Translations under genes and position numbers: made by a program
Notes under the pieces: model-generated
Databases searched by the model: none
What the model saw: only the letters and a program-made list of their open reading frames with translations
What the model was told of the DNA's origin: nothing
Shown here: one piece after another, positions 17,468-25,711 of the stretch
Layout: each line of letters begins with the position of its first letter
Position numbering within the stretch: the first letter of the stretch is position 1
Assembly: GCF_004167675.1 (NCBI RefSeq)
Contig: NZ_SEZQ01000002.1
Source: Aliivibrio finisterrensis_A
Lineage (GTDB): Bacteria; Pseudomonadota; Gammaproteobacteria; Enterobacterales; Vibrionaceae
Strand: one strand, 5' to 3'
DNA: 64,000 nucleotides

Positions 17468-18346
17468 TTAAGAAAACGTTTCTCTAAATAGTTTCACCAT
17501 CGATCTGGTTTTTTCTGGTAGATAACTTGGTGTTGGGTAAACCAAAGTAATGGTTAAATCTGTAAATGACGTTCTGGGTAAGACCTCAATGAGTTGGCCA
17601 TTTTTGATTTTATCTTCAATTAATATGGATGGTAGAAGGGCAATGCCTTTACCTGACAGTGCTAATCGTTGAAGTAGATTCAGATCATCACTAAATAATT
17701 GATAATCAAGTCCTTGAGGGAGCAAGCTTTTATTATAACGGCTAGCAAGTAGATGAAAGTCATTTAACTGAGCTACATTATCAGGGTATCCGTTAAGCGC
17801 TAAATATTCAGAAGAAGCAACCATGCTATAAGGTATTTGAATTAAGCGTTGTTGAATATAGTCATCATGCAAAGGTTCGATGTAGCTAGGCAGAATTTGT
17901 AGATCAACATTTTCACGACGAAGATCCAACGATTGAACATGATGTTCAATCTCTAATTTAACCTCTGCATACTCCTTCATATACTGTTCAATTAACTGGG
18001 AGAAAATTTCCGTCATTCCAAGGGCTGGAGGGATAGCAACTTTTAAACGACCTCTTGGCGTTAAATGGTGCTCTTTCATTAATCGGCTTGCATCCACTAA
18101 GGTATTAATTGGATTAGAGGTTTGCTCATATAGCCATTTCCCTTGCTGGGTTAATTCAATCGCTCTTGTCGTTCTGATGAGTAATTGATGGCCAAGAGCT
18201 TTTTCTAACTCTTGTAGGCGACGACTAACCTTTGAGCGCTGTAATCCTGCAAATTGTGCAGCAGAGCTAATGCCCTTATGCCTAACAATAAGAACAAATA
18301 GGTAAATATCATCAAATGAAACGGAGCTATCTGGATGGTTACTCAT
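17468..18346 (-). CDS. LysR-family regulator divergent from an efflux pair
   Basis: 292 aa from ATG 18346, chosen because AGGA lies 8 bases upstream and the protein then begins MSNHPDSSVSFDDIYLFVLI. A start at 18409 would add 21 unlikely residues. The HTH lies at about 10-70 (GISSAAQFAGLQRSKVSRRL), followed by an effector domain. It is divergent from the HlyD/DUF2955 pair at 18625-20730, the arrangement of E. coli aaeR with aaeXAB, so it probably controls that pair. The gap contains a copy of the dispersed repeat (18420-18582). Confidence 0.86.
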   Translation of the reverse strand: MSNHPDSSVSFDDIYLFVLIVRHKGISSAAQFAGLQRSKVSRRLQELEKALGHQLLIRTTRAIELTQQGKWLYEQTSNPINTLVDASRLMKEHHLTPRGRLKVAIPPALGMTEIFSQLIEQYMKEYAEVKLEIEHHVQSLDLRRENVDLQILPSYIEPLHDDYIQQRLIQIPYSMVASSEYLALNGYPDNVAQLNDFHLLASRYNKSLLPQGLDYQLFSDDLNLLQRLALSGKGIALLPSILIEDKIKNGQLIEVLPRTSFTDLTITLVYPTPSYLPEKTRSMVKLFRETFS

Positions 18347-18419
18347 CTCTATTGTCCTGTTAATAGGCCATATGCGGACTATTTTGCCATCTATTCGAAA
18401 TAAAATCACTCACTATAAT

Positions 18420-18582
18420 AATACCAATCTACATAAGTATTTGATCATTCTTGCTTGTTAAAATCGATTATATCTGCGTTATAAATTTTGTAATTAGACC
18501 CACTAGTTACTGTAATTTATGCCTTGCTCTAATCGATTTTTCCTGCGCAATTATCTGAACAACCACTTATCCAGAATGGTAT
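18420..18582 (+). repeat. Dispersed intergenic repeat, copy A (about 163 bp, MITE-like)
   Basis: Almost identical to 47641-47805 and, over its first 64 bp, to the reverse complement of 37412-37475. Its ends are imperfect inverted repeats (AATACCAATCTACATAAGTA against TGGTAT preceded by ACTTATCCAGAA). It has no coding capacity. It occupies most of the gap between the LysR gene and the HlyD gene. Confidence 0.85.
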
Positions 18583-18624
18583 GAGAACCAGATCACAGCA
18601 ACTTTGACTTTATTGAGAACTTCT

Positions 18625-19692
18625 ATGCAAGCTGCAGAGCAAAAATTCAAACAATGGATGCGTATACTTATCGTATTATTTCTTATCGTTACGGCTTATT
18701 TAGTGATGGCAGATAGATTAACGCCATTAACGACCCAAAGTAAGGTGCAAGGCTTTGTGGTTCAAATATCACCAGAAGTGTCTGGTCGAGTAGTTGAAGT
18801 TAATCACACAAATAATCAATTAGTTAAGCAGGGCGAGTTACTGTTTAAGATTGATGATGAAAAATATCAATTGGCCGTTCAAAAAGCTGAAATTGGATTA
18901 GCTCAAGCAAGAGAGCAAGAAGCGTCATTAGTGGCGGATATCGAAGCGGCACGTTCGAATGTTAAAACAACAAAAGTTACGGCGGATAATGCAAACCGTG
19001 AATATCATCGTATCAAGCGTTTAGCTAAATCAGGTGCAGTTTCAGCTTCGGGTTTGGATTCAGCACTAACTAAACGAGATCAAGCTTCAGCAAACTTTAT
19101 GGCATCTAAGCAGAAATTACACGCATTAGAAGTGAAATTGAGCAACGGTAATGGACAAAGCAGTGCTGTGCTATCAGCAAAGAATGCATTAAAACAAGCT
19201 GAACTAAATTTAGAAAACACACAAGTGGTAGCGCAAAGCGAAGGCATTATTACAAATATGCAATTGCATGTCGGTTTATTTGCTAATGCGAATCAACCAT
19301 TACTCACCTTTATTCCGACGGATTCACTGTGGATTTCTGCCGATTATCGTGAGAAAGCGACCTCCGACATGGTTAAAGGAATGCGTGCAGAAGTGGCTTA
19401 TGATGCACTGCCGGGTGAGGTGTTCCCATTATTGGTAGAGAGTCGCGATTATGGTGTAGCCTCCGCGCAACAAAAAGCCAATGGTCAATTAAGCAGTGTC
19501 GAAGTCAGCAACCGCTGGGTGCGTGATGCCCAACGTGTACGTGTTAATTTAACGAGCGATGAACCATTGTCTCCGAGATTATTTGTTGGTTCGCGTGCAA
19601 CCGTAATTATTTACACTTCAGGAAACAGTGTGATTGATTATATTGGCCATAGTTTAATTACCATGATCAGCTACTTACATTACATTTATTAG
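18625..19692 (+). CDS. HlyD-family periplasmic adaptor (AaeA/EmrA-like)
   Basis: 355 aa from ATG 18625 (a TTG seven codons earlier is possible but less likely). A single N-terminal anchor helix (ILIVLFLIVTAYLVM, about 15-30) is followed by a lipoyl-like domain (VVQISPEVSGRVVEVNHTNN, about 50-70), a long coiled-coil hairpin (about 85-200) and a beta-barrel (QVVAQSEGIITNMQLHVGLF and onward). It probably bridges the DUF2955 inner-membrane protein encoded 12 bp downstream to an outer-membrane channel. The substrate is unknown; aromatic acids are suggested only by analogy to AaeAB. Confidence 0.87.
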   Translation: MQAAEQKFKQWMRILIVLFLIVTAYLVMADRLTPLTTQSKVQGFVVQISPEVSGRVVEVNHTNNQLVKQGELLFKIDDEKYQLAVQKAEIGLAQAREQEASLVADIEAARSNVKTTKVTADNANREYHRIKRLAKSGAVSASGLDSALTKRDQASANFMASKQKLHALEVKLSNGNGQSSAVLSAKNALKQAELNLENTQVVAQSEGIITNMQLHVGLFANANQPLLTFIPTDSLWISADYREKATSDMVKGMRAEVAYDALPGEVFPLLVESRDYGVASAQQKANGQLSSVEVSNRWVRDAQRVRVNLTSDEPLSPRLFVGSRATVIIYTSGNSVIDYIGHSLITMISYLHYIY

Positions 19693-19704
19693 TGTGAGGC
19701 TTAC

Positions 19705-20730
19705 ATGAAAGCATTACGAATTTGGTTCGGTTGTGTTCTAGGCTTTGCAATGTGTACGGTATTTGGTTGGTCAAACGGCATGTTCGGAACTCTGCTACCA
19801 CTGTTTATTCTATCTAATCTAAATCGTTGGAATTGGGGAATGTTCATCCAGTTGGTTGTCAGCGTCGTTTGGGTGAGCATTCAAGTGGTATTAATTGTTG
19901 GTTTTTTACAACCATATCCACTGTTAATGACTGTAGCTGTTGGTATTATGCTGCTATTTAAATGCCACGCAATGCACTATAAAGCGAGTTACTTATTCGG
20001 CTACACTGGCTTATTAGTCGGTTCAATTTTATTGAATTTTGGATCGTATGTGACATTTGATTTAGAAAACTTCATTGTCGGGGCGTGGGTTGCAGCCATT
20101 ATGGTGATCCCTATTTGCGCCTTAGCTTTCTATCTGTTTCCTGAACCTATTGACAGTAATGCACCGATTTTAAAAGTGGAAGGTCAGAGCAAAGATCCAC
20201 GAGAGATGCTAGAACAAACGGCATTGGGCTGGATGGTTGCCATGACTGTATTTTTGATTTTCGAAATTGCAAATTTAAATGATTCATTATCCGCTCAAGC
20301 GTCGATGCTGATTATGCTCTCTCCAATGACCCTCGTTGGCTCATTGATGATGGCTCGAATTCGTATCGTAGGGACTATTTTAGGCTGTTTAGCTGCGATG
20401 GCGATGCAATTAATACTTTATGATCTGTATGATAATCCAATTTTATATATTCTAAGTTTTGCAATTGCATCAGGCTATTTCTGTAAATGGTTAGCCAGTG
20501 AAAACCCAATAATGAAGGGAGTTGGATTCTCAGCAATGGCGGCCTTAACCATTCCAATTACAGGCGTGATCCCCGGTCAAAAAGATGCGTTTTTTGCTAT
20601 TTTATATCGAGTTTCATCTATTGTGGTGGCGGTAATAATAACCAGTATATTAATTTGGATCTGTTATCGATTAATTAAACAGTTTCCTTTGTTTTTCCGA
20701 GGAGTTGAGCGAGAAGAAAAGGCTCACTAA
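19705..20730 (+). CDS. DUF2955 inner-membrane protein (FUSC/AaeB-like transporter)
   Basis: 341 aa. Two sets of membrane helices (about residues 5-150 and 195-325) flank a cytoplasmic stretch (about 158-190, FPEPIDSNAPILKVEGQSK), which matches the DUF2955 layout. The family pairs with HlyD adaptors, as here, and is related in form to the fusaric-acid-resistance/AaeB group of efflux proteins. It is cotranscribed with the upstream HlyD gene and closed by a terminator at about 20752-20797. Confidence 0.82.
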   Translation: MKALRIWFGCVLGFAMCTVFGWSNGMFGTLLPLFILSNLNRWNWGMFIQLVVSVVWVSIQVVLIVGFLQPYPLLMTVAVGIMLLFKCHAMHYKASYLFGYTGLLVGSILLNFGSYVTFDLENFIVGAWVAAIMVIPICALAFYLFPEPIDSNAPILKVEGQSKDPREMLEQTALGWMVAMTVFLIFEIANLNDSLSAQASMLIMLSPMTLVGSLMMARIRIVGTILGCLAAMAMQLILYDLYDNPILYILSFAIASGYFCKWLASENPIMKGVGFSAMAALTIPITGVIPGQKDAFFAILYRVSSIVVAVIITSILIWICYRLIKQFPLFFRGVEREEKAH

Positions 20731-20751
20731 CAATTTGAATTATTAGATAAT

Positions 20752-20797
20752 AAGCCAAGAGATGTGTAGATTATTACGAACTTCTTGGCTTTTTTTG
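20752..20797 (+). terminator. Terminator after the efflux operon
   Basis: AAGCCAAGAG and CTTCTTGGCTT stems around a roughly 20-base loop, followed by a T7 run. Confidence 0.75.
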
Positions 20798-20852
20798 TTT
20801 ATGTGATAACGTCTGTGTAGTTGAAAATTATAAAGAAAATACAAGGACAGTC

Positions 20853-21857
20853 ATGAGCTCAATTATTGAATGTATTAAAACCGTAGGCCGTGGTGAGCGC
20901 AGTCGTAAGCCGTTAAGTTTTGAACAAGCCTATCAGGTAATGAAAGAATACCTTGCCGGTGAAGTCTCTAGTGACAAAATGGCAATGTTGATGATGCTTA
21001 TTCGAGTTCAAAATGAAACGGTTGATGAGATCAGTGGTTTTACTACCGCCATTCGTGAATTTATTCGTAACGAACAAACGCCAGAGCTAAAAGAGCTTAA
21101 CGTTGATATTGATTGGGCGTGTTTTGCCGGTAAGCGTCAGGTTCAAGGTCCATCATGGCAGTTATACGCAGCACAAATTCTTGCGAACAAAGGCTTTAGA
21201 GTGTTAATCCATGGTCACTTACAGCTGGGCAGTACCCGAGAGCACGTATCTCAAGTGATTGATAAGCTAAATATTCCAAGTTGCACAAGTATTGCAGAGA
21301 CGCAAAAAGCACTAGATGATGGCAATATCGCTTATTTACCGCTATCGGTTTACGCCCCTCAAGTCGAAACCATGCTGTTATGGCAACATGAATACGGTTT
21401 ACGTACACCAGCTAATACCTGTGCACGTATGTTAAACCCAGCATCAGCGCCAATTTCATTACGTGGAAGCTTTCATCCTGGTTTGCCACAACTGCATGGT
21501 GAGGCGGAATCTCGCTTACAACAAGCAACAGACGACTGCTCTGAATTAGCACTGTGCTTTAAAGGTATGGGGGGAGAATCTGAATTTAACCCTAAAGTTA
21601 GCCAGTCTCTATGGTGTGCATCAAAAGGGGTATGTGAAGAGTTGTATTGGGAAGAGGCATTAATTGACGATTTACCAACGCCTCAAACTTGTTTGTTAGG
21701 TACTAAAACAGAGCAATTACAACTAATGGCGAACACCGTTGTTTTTAATGTTGCCAATGTACTGTGGGCAAATAAACGAGCAGAAAATTACCCAAGAGAA
21801 GAAGTTATTCAACTTGCTACTCAATATTGGAACGAGTATGTAAAAACTATCGCTTAA
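20853..21857 (+). CDS. ybiB: YbiB-family protein (TrpD2-like, anthranilate phosphoribosyltransferase fold)
   Basis: 334 aa. An N-terminal helical domain (LSFEQAYQVMKEYLAGEVSS, about 22-41) and a phosphoribosyltransferase-like core follow the anthranilate phosphoribosyltransferase fold. The GTGGD-type phosphate-binding loop of TrpD is not seen (the corresponding region reads CFAGKRQVQGPSW), as expected for the YbiB/TrpD2 branch, which binds nucleic acid rather than catalysing tryptophan synthesis. It is monocistronic, with its own terminator at 21889-21920. Confidence 0.85.
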   Translation: MSSIIECIKTVGRGERSRKPLSFEQAYQVMKEYLAGEVSSDKMAMLMMLIRVQNETVDEISGFTTAIREFIRNEQTPELKELNVDIDWACFAGKRQVQGPSWQLYAAQILANKGFRVLIHGHLQLGSTREHVSQVIDKLNIPSCTSIAETQKALDDGNIAYLPLSVYAPQVETMLLWQHEYGLRTPANTCARMLNPASAPISLRGSFHPGLPQLHGEAESRLQQATDDCSELALCFKGMGGESEFNPKVSQSLWCASKGVCEELYWEEALIDDLPTPQTCLLGTKTEQLQLMANTVVFNVANVLWANKRAENYPREEVIQLATQYWNEYVKTIA

Positions 21858-21888
21858 TAATTACACATTTAATGCTTTAGCTATGAAT

Positions 21889-21920
21889 GAAAGCCGTAAA
21901 TTAATTTTGCGGCTTTTTTA
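21889..21920 (+). terminator. Terminator after ybiB
   Basis: AAAGCCGTAAA and TTTGCGGCTTT stems with a T run. Beyond it, the very AT-rich stretch 21921-22398 holds no convincing gene; the only structure noted is a 6-bp hairpin (ATACGG/CCGTAT) near 22273-22293. The promoter of the EAL gene should be here. Confidence 0.8.
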
Positions 21921-22398
21921 CTGCCTACAAGAGTTACCTTGTTGTAATATATAGTCTTTTATTGATACATAAGCAAATAAGTCTTCATATATATTCATAT
22001 CAAAAGAAGTTCAATGAAATAAATGTAACAAAAGGTTACCGTGAGCCCCCGCTTTCGAATTGTTCTATTCCACTCTTTATCTTTTTATTGGTACGAAGTT
22101 CTATTTATTGGTCCTTACGCTCGGTTTTCACCATATCAAATGTTATCTGTTCTTTGTTCCATTTGGTGTATTTAACCTTTTTTATTGAAGTTATGGGTTA
22201 ATTTGAATGTTTAATTTATATTCTGTCGATTATTTAAAGTAATACACTATCAGTCCTTTATTTTCATGGGCTACTATACGGAATGGCTAACCGTATGATT
22301 GGCCTATCTTTGAGTGATAAGGGTATTGCTGAATCTTTTTTTTTGATGATAATAAAGCTCTCAGGGCGGCATTATCTGCCATTAGGTGGTAATAGAAA

Positions 22399-23061
22399 AT
22401 GGAAGTTCATATGGAAGATGCATACTTTAATTATCAACCAATTATCTACCAAGGGAACATTAGATACTATGAGGCTTTATTACGATTCAAAGACAAAAGT
22501 ATCCACATTGAACAATATGTAAAACAGGTCAAGTGTAAGCCATTATTTGATATTGATGTAATAAATCATGTGTTATCAGATATGAAACTAATGTGTAAAG
22601 AGAACACCATAAGTATAAATATATCTATATTAAGTTTGGAAGATAGTGATTTTATTCAATACGCAGTGGTTAACTTAAAAAATAAAAATATCATATTAGA
22701 AATCACGGAACATGATAGATGTGAATGCTTAAATACGGTTTCAATGAATATCGTCTTGTTAAGGCGAGAAACCGGAGTCCGATTTGCATTAGATGATTGT
22801 TATAAAAATGGCATGGATATGTTGGATATACCGATTGATATTATTAAGGTGGATAGAGCTGTAATATTTGACATTGAAAATGATGGTAATAAATTAAAAA
22901 ATCTAGAAAACATTATCAATGAAGTGAATATAATATATAAAAAAGAGATTGTTATCGAGGGTGTGGAAAATGAAAAGCAAGCCAGCCTTTTATTAACACT
23001 AGGAGATTTTAATCAGCAGGGTTATTTTTATTTTAAACCTCTAGATAAAAACGTTTTATAA
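22399..23061 (+). CDS. Compact EAL-domain protein (putative c-di-GMP phosphodiesterase)
   Basis: 220 aa consisting almost only of an EAL domain. The signature residues are present: YYEALLRF (EAL, about 23-30), SINIS, EITEHD, ALDDCYKNGMDML (DD of the DDFG motif, then diverged), IKVDRA, VIEGVEN and QGYFYFKP. The metal and catalytic Glu/Asp/Lys set therefore looks complete, although loop 6 departs from the DDFGTG consensus. There are no membrane or sensor regions. The start is supported by AGGTGG 9 bases upstream; a second in-frame ATG four codons on is also possible. It leads an AT-rich cluster with a pilin-like gene and a GGDEF gene. Confidence 0.82.
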   Translation: MEVHMEDAYFNYQPIIYQGNIRYYEALLRFKDKSIHIEQYVKQVKCKPLFDIDVINHVLSDMKLMCKENTISINISILSLEDSDFIQYAVVNLKNKNIILEITEHDRCECLNTVSMNIVLLRRETGVRFALDDCYKNGMDMLDIPIDIIKVDRAVIFDIENDGNKLKNLENIINEVNIIYKKEIVIEGVENEKQASLLLTLGDFNQQGYFYFKPLDKNVL

Positions 23062-23106
23062 AATAATTAAGTTATTTCCCATTGCATAGAATTGGAGTGT
23101 ATTTTT

Positions 23107-23679
23107 ATGCTGAAATCAAAAAAAGGATTTACATTAATTGAATGTGTTATTGTTATTGTTATCGTAAGTGTTTTGTCTACTTTAGTAATACAAAAGTATT
23201 TTTCTTTAAGAACAGAAGCAAGAATATCTAGTTTGGAATCAATAAAAAGGAATTTAGAAAGTAGTTTTACTATTTTTTCATCGAAAACATTTTTACCAAA
23301 TTCAGACATTAATCAATGTGGGTACTCACTGCAAAAAAGATTACGCTGTATAACAATTAACAATATACAAATTGCCTTTACTCAAAATGATAGGCGTCCA
23401 ATATTCAATCCATTTTTAAATTCTCTTGAACAAATTAAAGCGATTATAAATATTGATGTTGGGTATCGTGATGATGATTTTATTTATAAAGATGATTTGA
23501 ATTTAGAACATGATTATGATCGAGCCGCTATCTCAAATGGAATTTGGATTTTTCCAAAAATAGATGGTGGTTATAATGATATTGAAGAATTTAAATGTAA
23601 ACTTCATTATATGCCAGAAAGTCATACAATGAATAAGTTTGCTCGAAGTGTTATTGTTTTAGAAACGTCAGATTGTTAA
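23107..23679 (+). CDS. Type IV pilin / pseudopilin-like protein
   Basis: 190 aa from ATG 23107 (GGAG 9-10 bases upstream). The class III prepilin signal MLKSKKGFTLIECVIVIVIV has prepilin-peptidase cleavage expected between Gly7 and Phe8 and Glu at mature position 5, followed by a hydrophobic helix to about residue 27. The globular domain is acidic and contains four cysteines (about 70-76 and later) that could form disulfides. It is not a recognised major pilin and there is no assembly gene nearby. Lying between an EAL and a GGDEF gene, it may be a minor pilin or sensor pseudopilin working with a pilus system encoded elsewhere. Confidence 0.78.
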   Translation: MLKSKKGFTLIECVIVIVIVSVLSTLVIQKYFSLRTEARISSLESIKRNLESSFTIFSSKTFLPNSDINQCGYSLQKRLRCITINNIQIAFTQNDRRPIFNPFLNSLEQIKAIINIDVGYRDDDFIYKDDLNLEHDYDRAAISNGIWIFPKIDGGYNDIEEFKCKLHYMPESHTMNKFARSVIVLETSDC

Positions 23680-23698
23680 TTTTAAAGTTTATTATTGT

Positions 23699-24835
23699 AT
23701 GATTGTAAGTAAAAATAGATTTGTGCTTTTATTCGTGGTTTCATTTTTAATTTTATTGATTATGTTTACCGAAAACAAAAAAAGCATTAATAATGAGTTT
23801 AATAACGAAATTAATATAGCAAAAGAATCAAGGATAATTAATGAGTTGCTTTTTAAGTATCAATCTGAATCGGGGAAAAAAGATTTTTTCTTTCGATATT
23901 TTAAGCCAATAGCTAAAATTGATAAATTCAAATCGATTCAATTTGTTTTTTCTAATGATGGAAACATCATGCACATACAAAAAACCGTAGATAATAATAG
24001 AAACCCTTTTGATTTTAGACTTCGTGATTGGTATCAGTGTGCCGAGTCAGTTAGTGTAGATAAGGGGTTTTGTTTAAGTTCAGCGTATTACGATTATTGG
24101 TATCCGCATAAATATATTATCACATACTCTTACCCTGTATATAATGACGGTAAGTTATTGGGGGTTGGTTTACACGATGTATATTTAGATTCAATAAACG
24201 AGAATGTTTTTTTAATATCTATGATTAATGTAGATAGAGATGGGAATATAATATATAAAAATAACTATTGGTATATGGTGTTTGTATTTTTATTTACATT
24301 TGTTTTATTATTAATGCTTGCAAAGGTTTGTTATATTGCAATACCAATGTCAGTGAGTTATTTTGATGTGGATGAACTAACAAAGCTAAATACAAGAAAA
24401 AGCTTTAAGTATTTGCAAGCAAGTGAAAAAATAAAAGCTGTTTGTTTGATTGATATCGATTTTTTCAAAAAAATAAATGATAACTTTGGCCATGACATTG
24501 GCGATCTCTACCTGTTTGAAGTTTCAAATAAGCTTCTATCTAGCATAAGAAAGAGTGATAAGCTATATCGCTGGGGAGGGGAGGAGTTTTTACTGCTGTT
24601 AACTAATACATCGGGTGAGGAGTACGATCATAGATTAACATTAGAGAGGTTAAGGATAAATATAGAATCTATTGTTATAAAAGATATTAATCATAAAGTC
24701 ACTGCAACGATTGGTTTTTCAGATTATTCAACAGAGTCTGATATTGATGACATGATCAAAAAAGCAGATAGAGCTTTATATGTCGGAAAGCAATCAGGAA
24801 GGAACCAAGTTGTTAAATATGAGGACATAATATAA
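23699..24835 (+). CDS. Membrane diguanylate cyclase with periplasmic sensor
   Basis: 378 aa. TM1 at about 5-23 (FVLLFVVSFLILLIMF), a periplasmic PDC/Cache-like sensor at about 25-190, TM2 at about 193-220 (YMVFVFLFTFVLLLMLAKVC), and a GGDEF domain at about 225-376. The active-site loop is GGEEF, and RKSD five residues upstream of it is an intact inhibitory I-site (RxxD). DIDFFKKINDNFGHDIGD carries the metal and substrate residues. It should therefore make c-di-GMP with product inhibition. The ribosome binding site is poor, 19 bp after the pilin gene, suggesting low or coupled translation. A perfect hairpin follows. Confidence 0.85.
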   Translation: MIVSKNRFVLLFVVSFLILLIMFTENKKSINNEFNNEINIAKESRIINELLFKYQSESGKKDFFFRYFKPIAKIDKFKSIQFVFSNDGNIMHIQKTVDNNRNPFDFRLRDWYQCAESVSVDKGFCLSSAYYDYWYPHKYIITYSYPVYNDGKLLGVGLHDVYLDSINENVFLISMINVDRDGNIIYKNNYWYMVFVFLFTFVLLLMLAKVCYIAIPMSVSYFDVDELTKLNTRKSFKYLQASEKIKAVCLIDIDFFKKINDNFGHDIGDLYLFEVSNKLLSSIRKSDKLYRWGGEEFLLLLTNTSGEEYDHRLTLERLRINIESIVIKDINHKVTATIGFSDYSTESDIDDMIKKADRALYVGKQSGRNQVVKYEDII

Positions 24836-24865
24836 ATCGGACTATTATCTAATATAATAATAGGC

Positions 24866-24896
24866 AGTGCTCTATGTGAATAAAGCATAGAGCACT
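24866..24896. terminator. Perfect 11-bp hairpin after the GGDEF gene
   Basis: AGTGCTCTATG and CATAGAGCACT are perfect inverted arms around a 9-base loop. There is no T run on either side, so it is a transcript-end stabiliser or weak terminator rather than a standard intrinsic terminator. Confidence 0.5.
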
Positions 24897-24957
24897 ACAA
24901 ACCACAGTATAGGGCAGGATACTGCAATATCTGCACTTCTTTTCATTCATAACAAAT

Positions 24958-24986
24958 ACCGTTCATCCTCTCTATTTACCGTTCGT
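24958..24986 (+). promoter_or_regulatory. Paired LytTR-type binding repeats
   Basis: ACCGTTCAT (24958-24966) and ACCGTTCGT (24978-24986) are direct repeats 20 bp apart start to start, about two helical turns. Both fit the published LytTR half-site pattern [TA][AC][CA]GTTN[AG][TG]. They lie about 80-105 bp before the first gene of an operon that ends with a LytTR response regulator, so autoregulation is likely. Confidence 0.6.
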
Positions 24987-25063
24987 CGCATTCGCCGTTT
25001 TTTTGTTTTTGTCTTAGTTAATCTGTGAACATCAAACAGGATCATTTAATTAAGGACAGACAG

Positions 25064-25705
25064 ATGAAGCGAATAACAGCAATGGTAAGTTTATTAATAA
25101 GTGTAATGACGTTTTCTACTCAAGCAGCGTTAACGGATGAAGATATTTCTGTATATAACCAAGCTGCGGCTGGAAATGAAGATCTTGTCGAGCCGGCTTA
25201 TGATCGTTTTGAGGAATTGATTCAAACAGATGGAGCAACATCACTGACACTTGTCTATTTAGGAAGTGCAGAAACCCTAAAAGGCCGAGATGCCATGATG
25301 CCATGGACCGCAATGAAATACGTTGAGCAAGGACTAGCGAAAATAGGGAAAGGATTAAATTTACTCGCGACAGAAAATGCACCAATTGAAGAACAGCCGA
25401 TAGTGTCAGGTTTGCCTGAGTCTTATCTCACTCGTGCATTAGCGGCGGCAACCTATTCACAACTTCCTGATATGTTTAATCACTTTGAGCGTGGTTATGA
25501 TCTCTATTTAGCTCTACTTTCAGAGCCAGCATTCCAACAACAGCCTTATGAAGCGACGGCTTGGGTATACGGATACGCAGTACAAGCGGCACTTAGAGCA
25601 GAAAACCCAGAACAAGCCAATCAATGGCTCGCCGTGATGCTAAAACAAGATAACACTCACCCAGAATCCCTTAACGCTCAATCACTTATTACCGCAAGTA
25701 ATTAG
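25064..25705 (+). CDS. Exported TPR-like protein of the ABC/LytSR operon
   Basis: 213 aa from ATG 25064, chosen for its AAGGAC ribosome binding site and because the protein then starts with a signal peptide (MKRITAMVSLLISVMTFSTQAAL). A GTG 13 codons earlier is possible. The mature part is alpha-helical and repeat-like (for example YDRFEELIQTDGATSLTLVY and NPEQANQWLAVMLKQDNTHP), recalling TPR solenoids, but no named family was recognised. It is likely periplasmic. It is first gene of a tight operon with ABC transporter, LolA/OM-barrel, sensor kinase and LytTR regulator genes; the ATPase gene starts 6 bp after it. Confidence 0.7.
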   Translation: MKRITAMVSLLISVMTFSTQAALTDEDISVYNQAAAGNEDLVEPAYDRFEELIQTDGATSLTLVYLGSAETLKGRDAMMPWTAMKYVEQGLAKIGKGLNLLATENAPIEEQPIVSGLPESYLTRALAAATYSQLPDMFNHFERGYDLYLALLSEPAFQQQPYEATAWVYGYAVQAALRAENPEQANQWLAVMLKQDNTHPESLNAQSLITASN

Positions 25706-25711
25706 GAGATA

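Noticed and set aside
21962..22201. 79-codon open frame in the AT-rich gap after ybiB
   Set aside because: Protein composition looks random and there is no ribosome binding site.
22200..22398. Possible c-di-GMP riboswitch before the EAL gene
   Set aside because: The conserved GEMM core elements are not present; only a short AGGTGG, better read as the ribosome binding site, and a 6-bp hairpin are seen.
22283..22522. 79-codon open frame overlapping the EAL gene start
   Set aside because: Overlaps the EAL gene in another frame, has low-complexity hydrophobic and basic composition, and no convincing ribosome binding site.
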